Numbered from the stretch's first letter, positions 1 to 11,976 are shown. The stretch is 64,000 bases of DNA from Tilletia caries (GCA_032718865.1 JALUTQ010000041.1:434001-498000), one strand, 5' to 3'. Notes: generated from the letters alone by a model not told the origin. Program-made: numbers and translations.

Positions 1-381
1 CTAATCCGCAGCTGCTCAACTAGCTCGGGCGGCAACACACCAGGACCAGCCGCCCCGAATGTCTCCTCGCTCTCCACCTGTGGACCAAGTCCGTCCGCTC
101 GTTCGAACGCCGTCGAGGATTGTCTCTCTTGCTCGACCTGTGTATTGCTTCGGACACCGCTGACGTTACGACTACCTCCTGGTTCCCGGGCGAGAGAGTT
201 TGCATCCTGTGGCTTCAAAAATATCGCGAGATTAGAGGCAGAAGAACGTGATCGATTTGATGTAAGCTCTTCAGCCAGAGCTGAGTCAGGAGCTGGAGTG
301 CATCCAAGGCTGCATCGAGTGTGAGAAAAGACGCTGTATCAGACTGTGTGCCCAGGGACTGAATCAAGCTGTGATCCAAAC

Positions 382-679
382 TCACTTGATGCCTTGATCG
401 TGCGTCTGCTTCCAGGAGTACAGTGTAGGCACACCTACGCCAAGCTGCTTCGCCCTGGAGGCCACAGTTCCTCCATTCTCCTGTCCAAAACACCAGAAAA
501 CCGCCAATCGCTTTCTACTGTCGGTATATATCTCCATCTCGTCTCCTCTTGATACCTCGTCCACCCACTGCCGTTGATGGCGCTGAGATGAGACTGCCAA
601 GCGGAGGAGACGCGACAACCGGGACAACCGGAGGCTGCGTATCCGCCGAGGGCGCGGTGGACGGTGCATCCACGTCCAT
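382..679 (-). pseudogene. Decayed helix-turn-helix-like coding fragment
   Basis: An ATG at 679 opens a reading frame rich in Pro, Ala and Val (MDVDAPSTAPSADTQPP). It stops after a basic KRRR stretch. An adjacent frame then reads YTDSRKRLAVFWCF, followed by ASRAKQLGVGVPTLYSWK, which has the look of a small helix-turn-helix such as transposase N-termini carry. A third frame continues toward 215. The frames cannot be joined cleanly by a GT-AG intron that I can see, so I read it as a broken gene, perhaps the N-terminus of a DNA transposon protein. The family is not recognised. Confidence 0.25.
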
Positions 680-699
680 CACGGCGGAGGGAGGGAGGG

Positions 700-1659
700 G
701 AGCCGTCACTTGAATGAAGCAGACCAGTCGGGGAGTCGGGAACTTGGGTGTGTGTGTTGCAAGGAGAGAAGAGAAGAGATGGATGTACAGGAGGAAAGAC
801 GCGCTGGTTGGCAGGAAGGAAGACGCGCTCACGCGCTGCGCTCTACTAGCTCAAGGCTTTCGGCCGATACATGTACATCCTATAGGAGGCCCCCCCCCGC
901 AGGATAACTGTCCTAGGTTCAAGGAAATCGGGTATTTCTAGCTGGTGACCGCTGTGTCCGGTAACGTGACCTCACTCTAATGTCTGTGACCATTCTCTGA
1001 AGAACGGATGGGGTTATAGGGCGGCTCCCGCCTTACGGCCGTAAGCTTTCTGCCATTCAGGCTCGTAGTTTGGGACTTTTCTTCGCAACTACCAACACAA
1101 CACACCATTCTGAATCAGTAGACCCTTGACCAAATCTAGTCCTGCAACTTCTGGCACAGGTTTCGTGGTTGTAGCATCAGAATTGACTGATCTGTCCTTG
1201 AGCCAAAGTTTGGTTTTCCTTACATAAGCACAGAGTGCAGAAATCTTGCATACGTAATCAGTTCATTTCGACACTCGACAGACGACAACCAACACCGCCA
1301 GCCTTTCTTCACGCTTCCATCGAAGCCCGACAAGCATCATGCGAATTGAACAATCCCCCTCGATTTCTTTTCAACCGCTCTCTGCTCACCAAGGTTCAAG
1401 TTAATGATGCTCACCGCTGTTTTGCTTTTTCTTGCTTAACCTGATGGCTGATACCACTTACCCATACCAGTCTCTGCTTTGTTCCCATTCTGAGTCCGGC
1501 CCAGCAGTCAGCACTCCCGAATTGTCATCCAAGGTGAGCCTCGTGTTTATACGCGCATCTGCATCAGGTGCTCCGGGTTAGGTCCTTACTCACCCATTCG
1601 TTTTTCAGCTCTCTGCTCTTATGAATCCGGTCGACGTCGTCAAGATGAGTAGACTGACT
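700..1659. other. Intergenic, no supportable gene
   Basis: Only short, low-quality open frames occur here. A run of nine C lies near 891. I see no recognisable domain, repeat or RNA gene. Confidence 0.5.
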
Positions 1660-2880
1660 TTCCTCACTCCACCATGCCCCATCGGACAGCTCTCTCCCTC
1701 GACAAAGCCGCTGCCAAGGTTGCTCCCAAAGCACACCACCTCGTCATCTCCAACCCCGTCAACTCCACCGTGCCCATCGTCGCCGAGGTCTTCAAGTCTT
1801 TACGACCCCAAGCGGTGGGTTTTCCCCCGACCCCCTCTCCTTCTTCTAACGGCTCTGACGCTTTATGAGTTAAAATGGTGCTCATCACTGCATATCTTCG
1901 TACAGTCTGTTCTGTGTCACGGGTCACCACCTTTTAAGGATGGGCGCGGAGTAAGCCCCGGAGTGGGTTTCCCGGAGTTTCCCGACTAGTCGGGGCCTCA
2001 CTCCGGGGGAGTACGGAGTACGGAGTGCATTTTCGAGGATTTACTCCCGCTGATTGGATTCTGCAGGAGTACGGAGCGCAAGCCTGTCATGTCCCCGGAG
2101 TACGGAGTACGGCAAGGCCTGGAGCTAACTTTTTCGCCGGAGTACGGAGTGACTAGCTCGAATGCCAGACGGAGTGCGGAGTTTCCCCGAAACTCCGGGG
2201 CGCTCCGGGGCCTTGCTTTTTTTCCAAAAATCAGGTCGCAATTTTTGAAAATTCAAGTCAGAAATGGGCATATTTTGCTCTGATTTTCAAAAATTCGGCA
2301 AAATTTCTTTTCAGATTTCTCATTTGGGGTTCATACTGTGTGTTCTTGAGCTCTACGACCGCCAACGATGATTCTGTCGAACAAAAATGTAGATGGAAGG
2401 GCGGCAATCAATGTAAGGGTCCAGATTTCTCAAGTTTTGTAGGACCTCTGCGAACTTTCCCCGGAGTGCGGAGTTTCGGGGGAGTAGTCGCGCTCCGTCA
2501 CCCCGGAGTACGGAGTGGACTTTGAAATTTTACTAAATTTAGCCGGAGTACGGAGCTAGCGCAATGAGATGGGGAGATTTTGTGCGGAGCGCGGAGTGGA
2601 GTTGGGACGACTGCCTAAAAATGAGCGGAGTACGGAGCGCGAAAAAGCATCTCAAAATCAGCCGGAGTCAGCCGGAGTAGGAGCCCCGGAGTACGGAGCA
2701 CTCCGGGGCCCTCCGCGCCCATCCTTACCACCTTTGACATCACACGCGCCTCCACCTTCCACTTCGACATTGCCAACGTCAAGCCCGCCGAGGTCAATGT
2801 GTCCGTCGTCGGTGGCCACCTTCGGCGTCACCATTGTGCTTCTCCTCTCTCAAGTCGCCCAGGGTTCCATACTCCAATAG
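1660..2880 (+). pseudogene. Malate dehydrogenase relic, split by a MITE
   Basis: A fragment of NAD malate dehydrogenase is recognisable. The piece before the insertion reads KVAPKAHHLVISNPVNSTVP followed by IVAEVFK. A donor after DPKR and an acceptor near 1908 keep the family's intron. The piece after the insertion reads TTFDITRASTF and then PAEVNVSVVGGH. A frame change follows, then FGVTIVLLLSQVAQ, matching the GGHSGVTIVPLLSQ region of the family. There are frameshifts around DPKR and after GGH, and a small local duplication before VTT. Neither the N-terminal NAD-binding third nor the C-terminal third is present. Retention of an intron argues for a DNA-level duplicate rather than a processed copy. 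The element at 1935-2727 interrupts codons for VTTFD exactly, so the coding text reads on if the element and one copy of its duplication are removed. Confidence 0.75.
1935..2727 (+). mobile_element. hAT-type MITE, copy 1 (793 bp)
   Basis: The element begins TAAGGATGGGCGCGGAG and ends with its exact inverse, giving a 17-bp terminal inverted repeat. It is flanked by the direct 8-bp duplication CCACCTTT at 1927-1934 and 2728-2735. An 8-bp target duplication is typical of the hAT superfamily. The interior has no transposase frame. It is packed with direct repeats of the core GGAGTACGGAG, plus the palindrome CCCGACTAGTCGGG near the left end and AT-rich stretches in the middle. Such subterminal repeat clusters are the usual binding sites of hAT transposases. 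It is non-autonomous and would need a transposase encoded elsewhere. It is nearly identical to the copy at 5870-6665. Confidence 0.88.
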
Positions 2881-2892
2881 TATGTTCAACAC

Positions 2893-2948
2893 TGGACCTG
2901 ACCTGACCTGACGGCTGACCTGACCTGACCTGACCTGACCTGATCTGA
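2893..2948 (+). repeat. TGACC pentanucleotide microsatellite
   Basis: About ten tandem units of TGACC, with slight degeneration at both ends, lie immediately after the malate dehydrogenase relic. Confidence 0.9.
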
Positions 2949-5861
2949 CTTTCTTTCTGCTGTGCTCTTGCCTCTTCTATATTCCCTTACCTTCGCATCA
3001 AGCTCTGTTGGCATTCCTTTGCCCATTCGTCTCCGGTCTCAGCCTTCACCCGTCTTCTACGTCCCTTCCGTCTGCTTCCCCGGCCGCTTATGTTTCCTAT
3101 CCCCTAACCTCTCCTTCTGCATTAGCCTCACGCTTTTTTCTCCTCAGTCTTTTTAATCTTATCTTCATTGCGCTCGCAGCTATTCTCCGTCTTGTTTGTC
3201 AATTGTCTCTCTCTGCGCGAAGCCATCATATGACATATCATTCTTTGCTTTCTGCTTCCTTGGTAGATACAGCCGTGCGGGATGATTACGTGTGTGAAGT
3301 TCCTCAATCCCTTTTTCACGCAAGTTTGACCAACATTCAAAATGTTACATGGACAATGATAGATGCTCGTAGCTACGATCGCAAGTCGCAGCCGCATGGC
3401 GAAGCAGACGAAGGGTAGCGAAGCTACCTTGAGCTTCTGCGTAGCCGTGCTGGGCTGAGATTTGGTGACCTTTCTGATACAAAAGATTCGCGAAAAGGGG
3501 AGGGGGGGAGAGGACGCCCCCAGTCACGTCTTCGCACATCTCTACCAGGTCATAAGGGTCTGAGGTCCACATCGAGTCTGAGGGACACCCTGGCCTCTGG
3601 GCTTCAGCCGACAGCCAGGTCACTATGGTTCCAAGCCGTAAGTTGCTGCTACTTAACTTTGTTGACTAAGTCTGTATTTAAATCCCACTCCCAGCCCCCA
3701 GCGACCTGTTATTCAACAAGGCGAAAAAGTTAGGGGAACACTCTGGTAAGGTACGCACCCAGGTCAGGAATTGGGGAAACTTCAGGGTCTACGTGGTCTT
3801 CGGAGCTCTGCTCCCCAACCTCCCCAACCTCGCCAGCTGACTGCTGAGTGATCTGCCTTCTGGCAGCCTTTTGAACAGGCTGCTGACAGGATGAGCCAAC
3901 AGTCAAAGGCGGGACCTCTCAGCACAGGCCTCATATACATAAGCCTTCTAAATCAAAAGTATGCTGCTAGTCTTTGCACATAGCGGATAGCCACCCTGAC
4001 CCCTATTTTGAGAAATCCTCATGAAAGACTTTAAAATTATGACCGCAAAAGGCGATTTCCTCTAAAGGCTTGTGCTATACCCTGAAGATGCGACAGCGGT
4101 GTACATACACCGCCGCCCGTTTGAAACCCTCCTGGGATGATTCCCAGGATATTTGAGGAGGGTCCGGGCCTTATGACCCTCCCTGTTGCATCTCGTCGCC
4201 GACGACTGAGACCCTCAATGAGAAAACATTGTAAGATGCTCTCAAATTAATGTTTTTCGCCAGAAATCGTCCGCTCCTCTGGAGAGGATCCCACAGAGGA
4301 TCCTGGGATGCTCCTCTAAAGATGGGCAACATCTACGCCTGAATTAAGCATCCCCAAAGCAGCTGAGCGAGATGACCCACATGCACGCTTGTACTCAGCC
4401 ATCCTCACATGCTCAGTCACAGGTGTGTACACATATCATCTCAGCTGTGATTGTCTGCAGACGCGCATAGGTATGATAATTTACAGTGGAGACTGAGGCA
4501 GCAGCCGGACGGGATCGAGGGGGAAGCATGAGACGAGAGAGAGACGTTGCACTGATGGGTGGGCGGAAGAAGGAGAGAACGGGGAAAGGGGCCGCAGGCA
4601 ACGGACAGCTGGCGAGAGGGGAGCAGAGGGTATCAGAATTTGGGGGGGAGGAGGGTTAAGTGGATCAGCGGTCAAAGGGAAGGGGGCTGTTTCGGATGGG
4701 AAGGGAAGGAGGAGGCCGAGACGCGTCGGACGGAAGAAGCGGCGCATCCACGGAAAGAACGGGTCGTGTTTGAGCTGCATGAGAGAGAGGAGAGAGGGAG
4801 AGAGTCAGCGGAGGAAGGAGAGAGAGGAGAGAGAGGAGAGAGAGGAGAGAGAGCACCAGAGGAAGAGGAATCAAAGACGCTGCAGACCGGAAGCAGCGAA
4901 GAGAGATAGTCAGCAGTGCGGAGGGCTTGGCGACACACTTACCTTGAGGTGCCCCGTTGCTGTGGAGATAGACGTCGATGCGAGCGTGAAGAAAGATGAT
5001 GGGTGTGGAAGTGGTGGTGGTGGTGAGGAAGAGGAAGGGGAAGAGGAGAAGACGGAAGGTCAAAAAGGGGGAAGAAGGGGGCTGTGCGGGCTGTGATTGA
5101 AATGAAGAACGAGACACGGTGACGGGTGAGCAGTGAGCTGGGAGGGTGCGCGTCTCTTGCCCTCACCTCCGCCTCGATTGGTAGCCCGAGCACGCCGTCT
5201 CTGTGGATCGAAGGGTGATCAGCGACTTACGGCCGAGGGTTAAGACTCTTCGTCCAGAGCTTCCTGGGCAGATGGCAAGGGAGGCTCTCGAGGGAATTGT
5301 CTGAGGATGCTCTGGCACCCGGATCATCCAGGGAGCATGGTCTGTGCGATAGTCTTCATCTTGTCAACGCAAAATGTTTGTGGATCAGTTTCAAAATGAA
5401 CCGGAGAGTTTTCTCTCAAGACCATTCTCATTATCGTCTCCAGACCCGCAGCCCAAACGTCCGGGCAACGTCTGGGAGGCCAAACCCTTGTTGTGAACAT
5501 TCTACCACTATACTAAAAGGTGAGACCAGTCTCAACCCAAGTGTCATGGATGATGCATATATCCAACAACCCTCTGGGGAGCATCCGGTTCGGTCGGCGG
5601 TGTACATTTATGTGTTATGTGTAACTTCGTGTTGATGAAATCGATGAGACAAATCGAATGGCAAATTGAGCAAATCACACTACTAATAAAGGCTAAATAT
5701 CTTCCAAATCGAACCCATCCAGTATCCACTGTGCACCGTGCAGACGTGCAGTGTTGTCGGGGAGTGTCCCTCCAAGGGCATGCATGAAAAGAGGAGGCCA
5801 GGAGGAAGCAGGCTTTGTGGTTCACCACGCTCCCTCGGTGGCACAATAATCCAACCGGACT
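2949..5861. other. Gene-poor intergenic stretch
   Basis: No frame has a recognisable domain. The segment 4500-5100 is strongly purine-rich on this strand and contains GA microsatellites, which create long spurious frames on both strands. The stretch 3950-4330 is AT-richer and has short inverted repeats such as CCTGGGATGATTCCCAGG. I cannot assign a function to any of it. Confidence 0.5.
4787..4856 (+). repeat. GA-rich microsatellite
   Basis: Repeated GAGAGAGGA units form a purine tract of about 70 bases inside a larger purine-rich region. Confidence 0.85.
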
Positions 5862-6785
5862 GCGGACACTAAGGATGGGCGCGGAGTAAGCCCCGGAGTG
5901 GGTTTCCCGGAGTTCCCCGACTAGTCGGGGCCTCACTCCGGGGGAGTACGGAGTACGGAGTGCATTTTCGAGGATTTACTCCCGCTGATTGGATTCTGCA
6001 GGAGTACGGAGCGCAAGCCTGTCATGTCCCCGGAGTACGGAGTACGGCAAGGCCTGGAGCTAACTTTTTCGCCGGAGTACGGAGTGACTAGCTCGAATGC
6101 CAGACGGAGTGCGGAGTTTCCCCGAAACTCCGGGGCGCTCCGGGGCCTTGCCTTTTTTTCAAAAATCAAGCCGCAATTTTTGAAAATTTCAGTCAGAAAT
6201 GGGCATATTTTTGCTCTCATTTTCAAAAATTTGGCAAAATTATTTTCCAGATTTCTCATTTGAGGTTCATGTTGTGTGTTGTTGAGCTCTACGACCGCCA
6301 ACGATGATTCTGTCGAACAAAAATGTAGATGGAAGGGCGGCAATCAATGTAAGGGTCCAGATTTCTCAAGTTTTGTAGGACCTCTGCGAACTTTCCCCGG
6401 AGTGCGGAGTTTCGGGGGAGTAGTCGCGCTCCGTCACCCCGGAGTACGGAGTGGACTTTGAAATTTTTACTAAATTTAGCCGGAGTACGGAGCTGGCGCA
6501 ATGAGATGGGTAGATTTTTGTGCGGAGCGCGGAGTGGAATTGGGGCGACTGCCTAAAAATGAGCGGAGTACGGAGCGCGAAAAGGCATCTCAAAATTAGC
6601 CGGAGTCAGCCGAAGTAGGGGCCCCGGAGTACGGAGCACTCCGGGGCCCTCCGCGCCCATCCTTAGCGGACACGCCGGATCGTGTTCAGCGTTCAAATGT
6701 TCAACGCGTTCAACATTGCTCCGCAACATCCGGTCGTTTGGTGCATTCGACGTCCTGGAGAATTTTCTCTCAAGACCATTCTCAA
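5408..6785. repeat. Short direct repeat flanking MITE copy 2
   Basis: A 22-base word that includes TCTCTCAAGACCATTCTCA occurs at about 5409-5430 and again at about 6763-6784, on either side of MITE copy 2. The surrounding sequence is not obviously similar. It may be the remnant of an older local duplication. Confidence 0.6.
5870..6665 (+). mobile_element. hAT-type MITE, copy 2 (796 bp)
   Basis: This is almost identical to the element at 1935-2727 along its whole length, with only scattered substitutions and 1-2 base indels. It has the same 17-bp terminal inverted repeat beginning TAAGGATGGG. A different 8-bp direct duplication, GCGGACAC, lies at 5862-5869 and 6666-6673. Different target duplications show that the two copies arose by independent insertions and not by a segmental duplication. 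High identity between copies implies recent activity. The orientation is the same as copy 1. It has no coding capacity. Confidence 0.88.
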
Positions 6786-8411
6786 ATTTCATTACTCATT
6801 CATTAGCGCATTAGCTTGCCTCTGCTTTGCCTATAGGAGCGGTCAGTGGGCTGTGGGTGCAGTGGGTCTGACATCTGACATCTGACAGGCGGTGCCCTCG
6901 GAGAGTTGTGAGCTGCAGGGGAGCGGAAGCGGTCTGACGCTCTGACGACGTGTGACTTGTGAGATGTGAGATGTGAGGATGGCACGGTGATCTGGTGCAG
7001 CATGGGTATGCGGATTGCGGAGGCCTGCTTCACCGCCGGACCATCCCTAGTCTATTATAGACTTGGCCGAACTCTTGTACAAGACTCTCCTATAGAGTCT
7101 TGTCAAATTCTATCGCCAATTGGATCAAGTCTTGTGAAAGAGCGGCCGCCCAATACTTGTGCGATAGCAGCTATAAGACTTGTGGGATAGTGAACTCAAG
7201 TCTTGAGCCTTTCTTACCATAGGTATCCCCACTTTCCAGGATCCCCGGCTCCAGGCCGCCTCCAGCCTCGAGCAGTACACATACAGCGCATTAATGATGA
7301 AAGCAGAAGCACATATCGTTCGAATCTAGTATCGGGAGCTGGGTACAATTCTGAAGGAGCTGTACGCTGGTACAATGCACTGGTGCATATGACTGTGAGA
7401 ACTGAAACGAATCTGTGGGAGCTGTGAAAGGACAAAGAGTGGGCGGAGAATGCTGTAGGGAGAACTTGCACTTCAGACGCAGTTCCAGAGGATCAAATAC
7501 GTGGGAGTGGGCGATTCACTGGTGCGATCGACTGTTCTGAGGAACGAGCCGAGGGCGTGAATCGAAAATGCATATCAAGTCAGCGAAGGGAAGGATCAGA
7601 GAAGGGAGGCAAGGGGGCAGACTCACTGGTTGCTGGTAGCCTTTCGCAGTCGACTGGTGTGGAAGAGTATTGCGTGAGGGTGAGCAGACTCACAAGAAGA
7701 CGTCCATGGTCAGTACTCAGGTAACGCGTTGTCAAAACCTTGACGGAGAAGAAAGGTATATCAGTGCATGTATGCGCCCCGAAAGAGCAATGCAAGCGCG
7801 TAGCAGCATCAGATACTACTCACAAGGCCAGGATGCCGCCGCAAGGTGACGAGACCGAGCAGCGTGAGTGTCACGCATGCGCAGCATCGAAATAGTGGAT
7901 GTATGCTGGATATCTGCAAAGAAGAAAAAGAAGAAGCAAATGCGCGTGTCACGACTCACAGCTGACCGGGGAGCGAGGACAGGAGAAGGAAGGCAGATGG
8001 GGAAGGAAGAAGAGGAGGGAGGAGACGATGCAGAGACGAAGGATAATAGAGGAGGTCAGTGGCAGAGAGGCGTGGTCAGCGGGGCATAGCATGCGCCATG
8101 CAGTGCGAAGGAAAGCCTGCAAGAAGGAAGAAACCGAGGCAAGGAAAGAGGGGTGCAGAACTCAGAAAGTATGATGAGTCCGGTCATAAGTTGCTCGTCA
8201 AGGGGAAGAGACTCTGAGCAAGTGGTGATGCTGTATACTCTCGCTGGTGCTGCGGGCGAGAAAGAGGATCAGTGAAGGGGTCAGTGACACCGGTGTACTC
8301 ACCAGCGCGCAGCTACGTGTGTTAATGGGCTTGAAAAGAGGTTGTCGACAATTGGATTGGTGTGTTGTTGTGTTGCTTTCGTGGGTGTGGTCGTGGTCGT
8401 CAGCTAGATAG
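6674..8411. other. Intergenic stretch upstream of the Ulp1-like gene
   Basis: No gene is supported. The segment 7045-7200 repeats the word AGTCTTG or AAGTCTTG in both orientations (for example TAGTCTATTATAGACTTGG), giving several short hairpins of unknown meaning. The segment 7600-8170 is purine-rich. Confidence 0.45.
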
Positions 8412-10002
8412 ATGCCTTCCCGTAATTTCGCTGCCAAATGTACAAACGTCCAACGGGTTAGTCCGCTGGCCCATAGATTGGTCCGTTTGTCCTCTGAGTC
8501 TCTACTCCCCTCAGCCAATATTTCCTTGCGCTCACCCATTATTCACCCCCGTTCCCTCGATAGGAGATCCAATTGACTACCAAGGTAAGCATCTTTCACA
8601 CGTTCCTGTACTGCTGACTCTCCACCTGTCTCTGCTATACCTTCACGTCACTTACACTCCATGATCTATGCTTTGAACCTTTGCAGAAGTGGAGCACAAC
8701 GGCATTCCCGTTCTTCGGTCTGGAGACCTCGGGATTGACTTTACTGCCGTCATGGACAAGACCGTATATGGCGATGTCGACGAGGTTCTGCGCCGGTTCG
8801 AGAACGATGGTTCGGACAAAGCACCTGTCAACAAGCGGCCCAATATAACACCAGCCGGCTCGAACACGATGCGATCTTCTTCTCCGTCTCCAAACAAGGG
8901 CAGCGATCCACCATCGGGATTCAGTTCCGAGGCGAGATCTTCCGCTGGGAGGCCTGCAAAGACCAAGCCGCTCCATCTTCGCCCGTCCGTCGCTGCCAAG
9001 TCGAAGTCATCCTCGCACTTAAGGTTCTCGGAGAAGAGAGGTCCCCAGAAGCGTGCACCCTGGTCCAGCATTAACGACAAGGGAGCTCGCTTTGCCCACA
9101 TGGCGACATCTGCCGTGTCCTCTATGACAAGATCGAACGAGGTCAACTTGGAGGCACAGATTGCCTCCATGGACGAGAAACGCGCCATCTTATACAAGGT
9201 GGGCTCGTTTCCGGCCTCTCACCTCGTCAAGGAGGATTTCGTCTCGCTGCGCGAAGGTGGATGGATTTCGGGCGTCGTGCTTCAGATGTACTCACAGCAC
9301 ATCTTCGAAGAGGTGCAAAGCCGCTCAAGAGCAACCTCCGCCATTGGTAGCCGGAAGATCTTAGTGCTCAGCCCCAGTCTCTATGTCGATAGATGCAGTG
9401 AGCGAGGCATGCGCATCAGGATCGATTCTTGGTTTCAAGGAGAGGTCAGTCGCCATTGGCTGATTGGCACGATGCATGTTTGCCTATCACTGGAGTCTGG
9501 AGACCCTGTGCTGACAACGCTTTGCCGATTCATTTCACAGTCTGTCTTTCGCTACGACAAGCTCGTAGTCCCTATCAACTTCGGTAATCAGCACTGGGCG
9601 ACAACTCTCATCTCGCCCTCCAAGTGTCAAGTGCTACTCATCGACTCCATTCCCGTCGACGACAGAGCTCAGAGGGTCTTAGAGTTCTTTGCGACGTTGC
9701 TCTCGGGCCTTGCAGAACGGGACCTACAGCACGGGAAGGAGGGTACCAGTGTACCCTCCCAGGCTCTTAAGGCAGACTGCTGGAAGATAGAGGCCAGCTC
9801 TTCATCGGATCAAACCTATCCTCGCCAAGACGATGGACACAGCTGCGGGCTTATCACAGCCAGGGTTATCGAAGCGGCCTTACGAGGAAGGCGTCCGTCG
9901 TGGAAGAACTGTCTGCTCAAGAAACAGGTCATGTCCTCCTCTGAAGCGTCAAACACTCGGGCTCTGCTCTTTTCTGTCGTGAGCTCCCATATGCTCCCAT
10001 AG
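8412..10002 (+). CDS. Ulp1-like cysteine protease (C48 family)
   Basis: The predicted product is a 444-aa SUMO- or ubiquitin-like-specific protease. Coding exons are 8412-8456, 8515-8584, 8687-9444 and 9541-10002. All phases agree and all junctions are GT-AG. The last intron is 96 bases, a multiple of three without a stop, so an unspliced frame also stays open. The N-terminal half is basic and Ser/Pro-rich. The C-terminal half carries the C48 fold: a substrate-binding segment with GGWISGVVLQMY, then catalytic His in FGNQHWATTL, Asp in LLIDSIP, and Gln and Cys in RQDDGHSCG. Family members remove SUMO or related modifiers. The short, divergent catalytic half could equally belong to a lineage-specific or transposon-derived C48 protein, so the substrate is not assigned. 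No neighbour suggests a partner. Confidence 0.75.
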
Positions 10003-11976
10003 ACTTCCAATCTTTCAGTCTCCCAGAACGTGCTTGATTCTTTTGATTCTTGACTCTTGTGACCCCCATGACCCCATCTTACCTTCCGAGTTTTACCTCT
10101 CAAGACTCAAGAGTCATGCCCTAGCAGCTCAGCTCTCTAATCTCTTCCTCTTAGACTCTCACTTTCACTCTCAATCTTCCTTTCACTCTCTACTATCTGG
10201 TCACTAGTCTCTGCCTTATTCCTCCTTCTTGGCGCCTCCGACGACCGACAGTCAGAAGTCAGACCTAGTATTCAGATCTCAAATACATCGTCTTCTTTTC
10301 TTCCTCGTCTTTGATGAACACATGATTCTGAAATCTGGCCAGTGATGAAGTGAGGCTTGGGAAGCACAGGCCGCCGCTGTTGCCTACTGTGTTACATTTG
10401 GGTATTGTTCACAGAGACGCAGCTATGTAGCATTGTAGCTGAAGCAGTATAAGTGAAGGTAGATTGCAGTACGTGTACGTGTACAAAGAAGGAGAGAAGA
10501 GAGCGAGATAGAATGAGAATTGAGATACGAGATAGCGAGCTGTGAGTCCACGTGTGACGCGATTCTGTCTTCAGGATCTCAAGAAGGATAAAGGAAGCGA
10601 ACAAGAGGACTGGAGGAGTAAAGAGCTGTAGTAGGCGAGCTATTATACAAGTGAAGCGTAGAGTGGATTGACCGAGGAAGGAAAGCTCAGTACAAGGGAT
10701 GAGCTTGAGGAGGTCAAGGATGAGGGCGAGAGAGAAGTGAGCGTGGGAAATGTGGAGGCAGGGAAGTTGCTATGCGAGTGCGTGCGAGAAAAGGGAGAGG
10801 AAATTGTGAAGAGGAGAGATAGCCATCTATCTCAAGAACGGAACAGGAACGTGGTACAAAACCGGCAGGCGCCACTGCATCCGTAGTTCCGTACATTGAG
10901 ACATTGTTGAAAATTTAAGCAACAACACATGGTGCTTACAGACATAACACATGGTGCTTACACACATATCAAAACTTTTCTTTTTCATGGAGAGTGGGAT
11001 AAATAATAAATAAGCTAGACTTTTTGTTTTCCAAAAGGGGGGAACGGACCTTTTGGGGGTTGTTGGGGGGCGAGCGTATCTACAAGACGGACATGTGTGG
11101 GTGTAATATTGGTCAAACGGAACAAAATTTGGGTAAAGTGGGCCCTTCACTTTGGGCAGGTGGACCAAAAAGGCGGGGGAACGGGACAACAAACGGGATA
11201 TATGAGGGTGTTATAATGGGTCAATGCTGTATGTGATTTATTGGGCAAATCAGACTCGGTTTTCAGAGGGCGGACGGACCAAAGCGTGGGCTAACGTAGG
11301 AGATATTGGGCATTCGCCTAACCTGCAATTTCGCTAAGTCTTTTTCTACACTCAGCCAGCTCACATCTTCCCACCACGACACCGTGCACACCACACATAC
11401 ACATGTGTGTGCATAATGAAGCCTGTTCTACGTTTGGGGCCCTCACAAGGATGATGTTCCTGTAGGTGGTAGATGATTTCCATAAGAAGTTGAGAGCGCT
11501 CTGCTGCTGAAGGTTGTGTGTGTGAGGGCAGCCTTGCCCAACCATTTGGCCACTTAGCCTTCCTCAACTCTTGCACGACAAGGATGGAGAAAGTCTCTTA
11601 TGCTCCAGACTTGGGCAATACTTTACAGGCCCAGGGTTGCACGGGTCTTCATTTCCGAGAGATTCCCAGGTCTTCTGCCAGGCTGTCACAACCCTAGAAG
11701 CGCACAACTCTAGTACAAGGGTAGGGGTTAGCCGGCGGTGTTCCACAGCCTTTCCTATGTATCAGCATTGCTCATGAATTCTTTATCCGACTAACTTGTG
11801 CCCACTTCCTCTCATTTTCTCTCCAGCCCCTTTCTCTACCACCCCCCCTCTCTCTTTTCGTGCCCCGCCCCGCCCCTCCCATTCTTTTCCACAGCTCCCA
11901 CTTCCTCTCATTTTCTCTCCAGCCCATTTCTCTACCACACCCTCTCTCCCCTTTCGAATTCGAGTCCTCGCCCAGC
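10003..11976. other. Intergenic, no supportable gene
   Basis: Pyrimidine-rich sequence follows the Ulp1-like gene. G-rich stretches at 11030-11190 give only spurious frames. The distal part is the promoter region of the FAD-linked oxidase and contains the duplicated tract listed separately. Confidence 0.5.
11801..11940 (+). repeat. Direct repeat in the oxidase 5' leader
   Basis: A tract of about 40 bases beginning CCCACTTCCTCTCATTTTCT occurs at 11801 and again at 11897, a period of 96. Both copies are pyrimidine-rich and lie within 180 bases of the start codon of the FAD-linked oxidase. The duplication could double promoter or splice-like pyrimidine tracts. Confidence 0.8.

Noticed and set aside
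2089..2880. Several frames inside the MITE, repeated in both copies (for example MSPEYGVRQGLEL)
   Set aside because: They are readings of the repeated GGAGTACGGAG units. They differ in frame breaks between copies and match no transposase.
4559..5117. Long purine-tract frames on both strands
   Set aside because: Composition is pure GA/GGA repeat with mirror frames on the other strand, and no domain or splice structure supports them.
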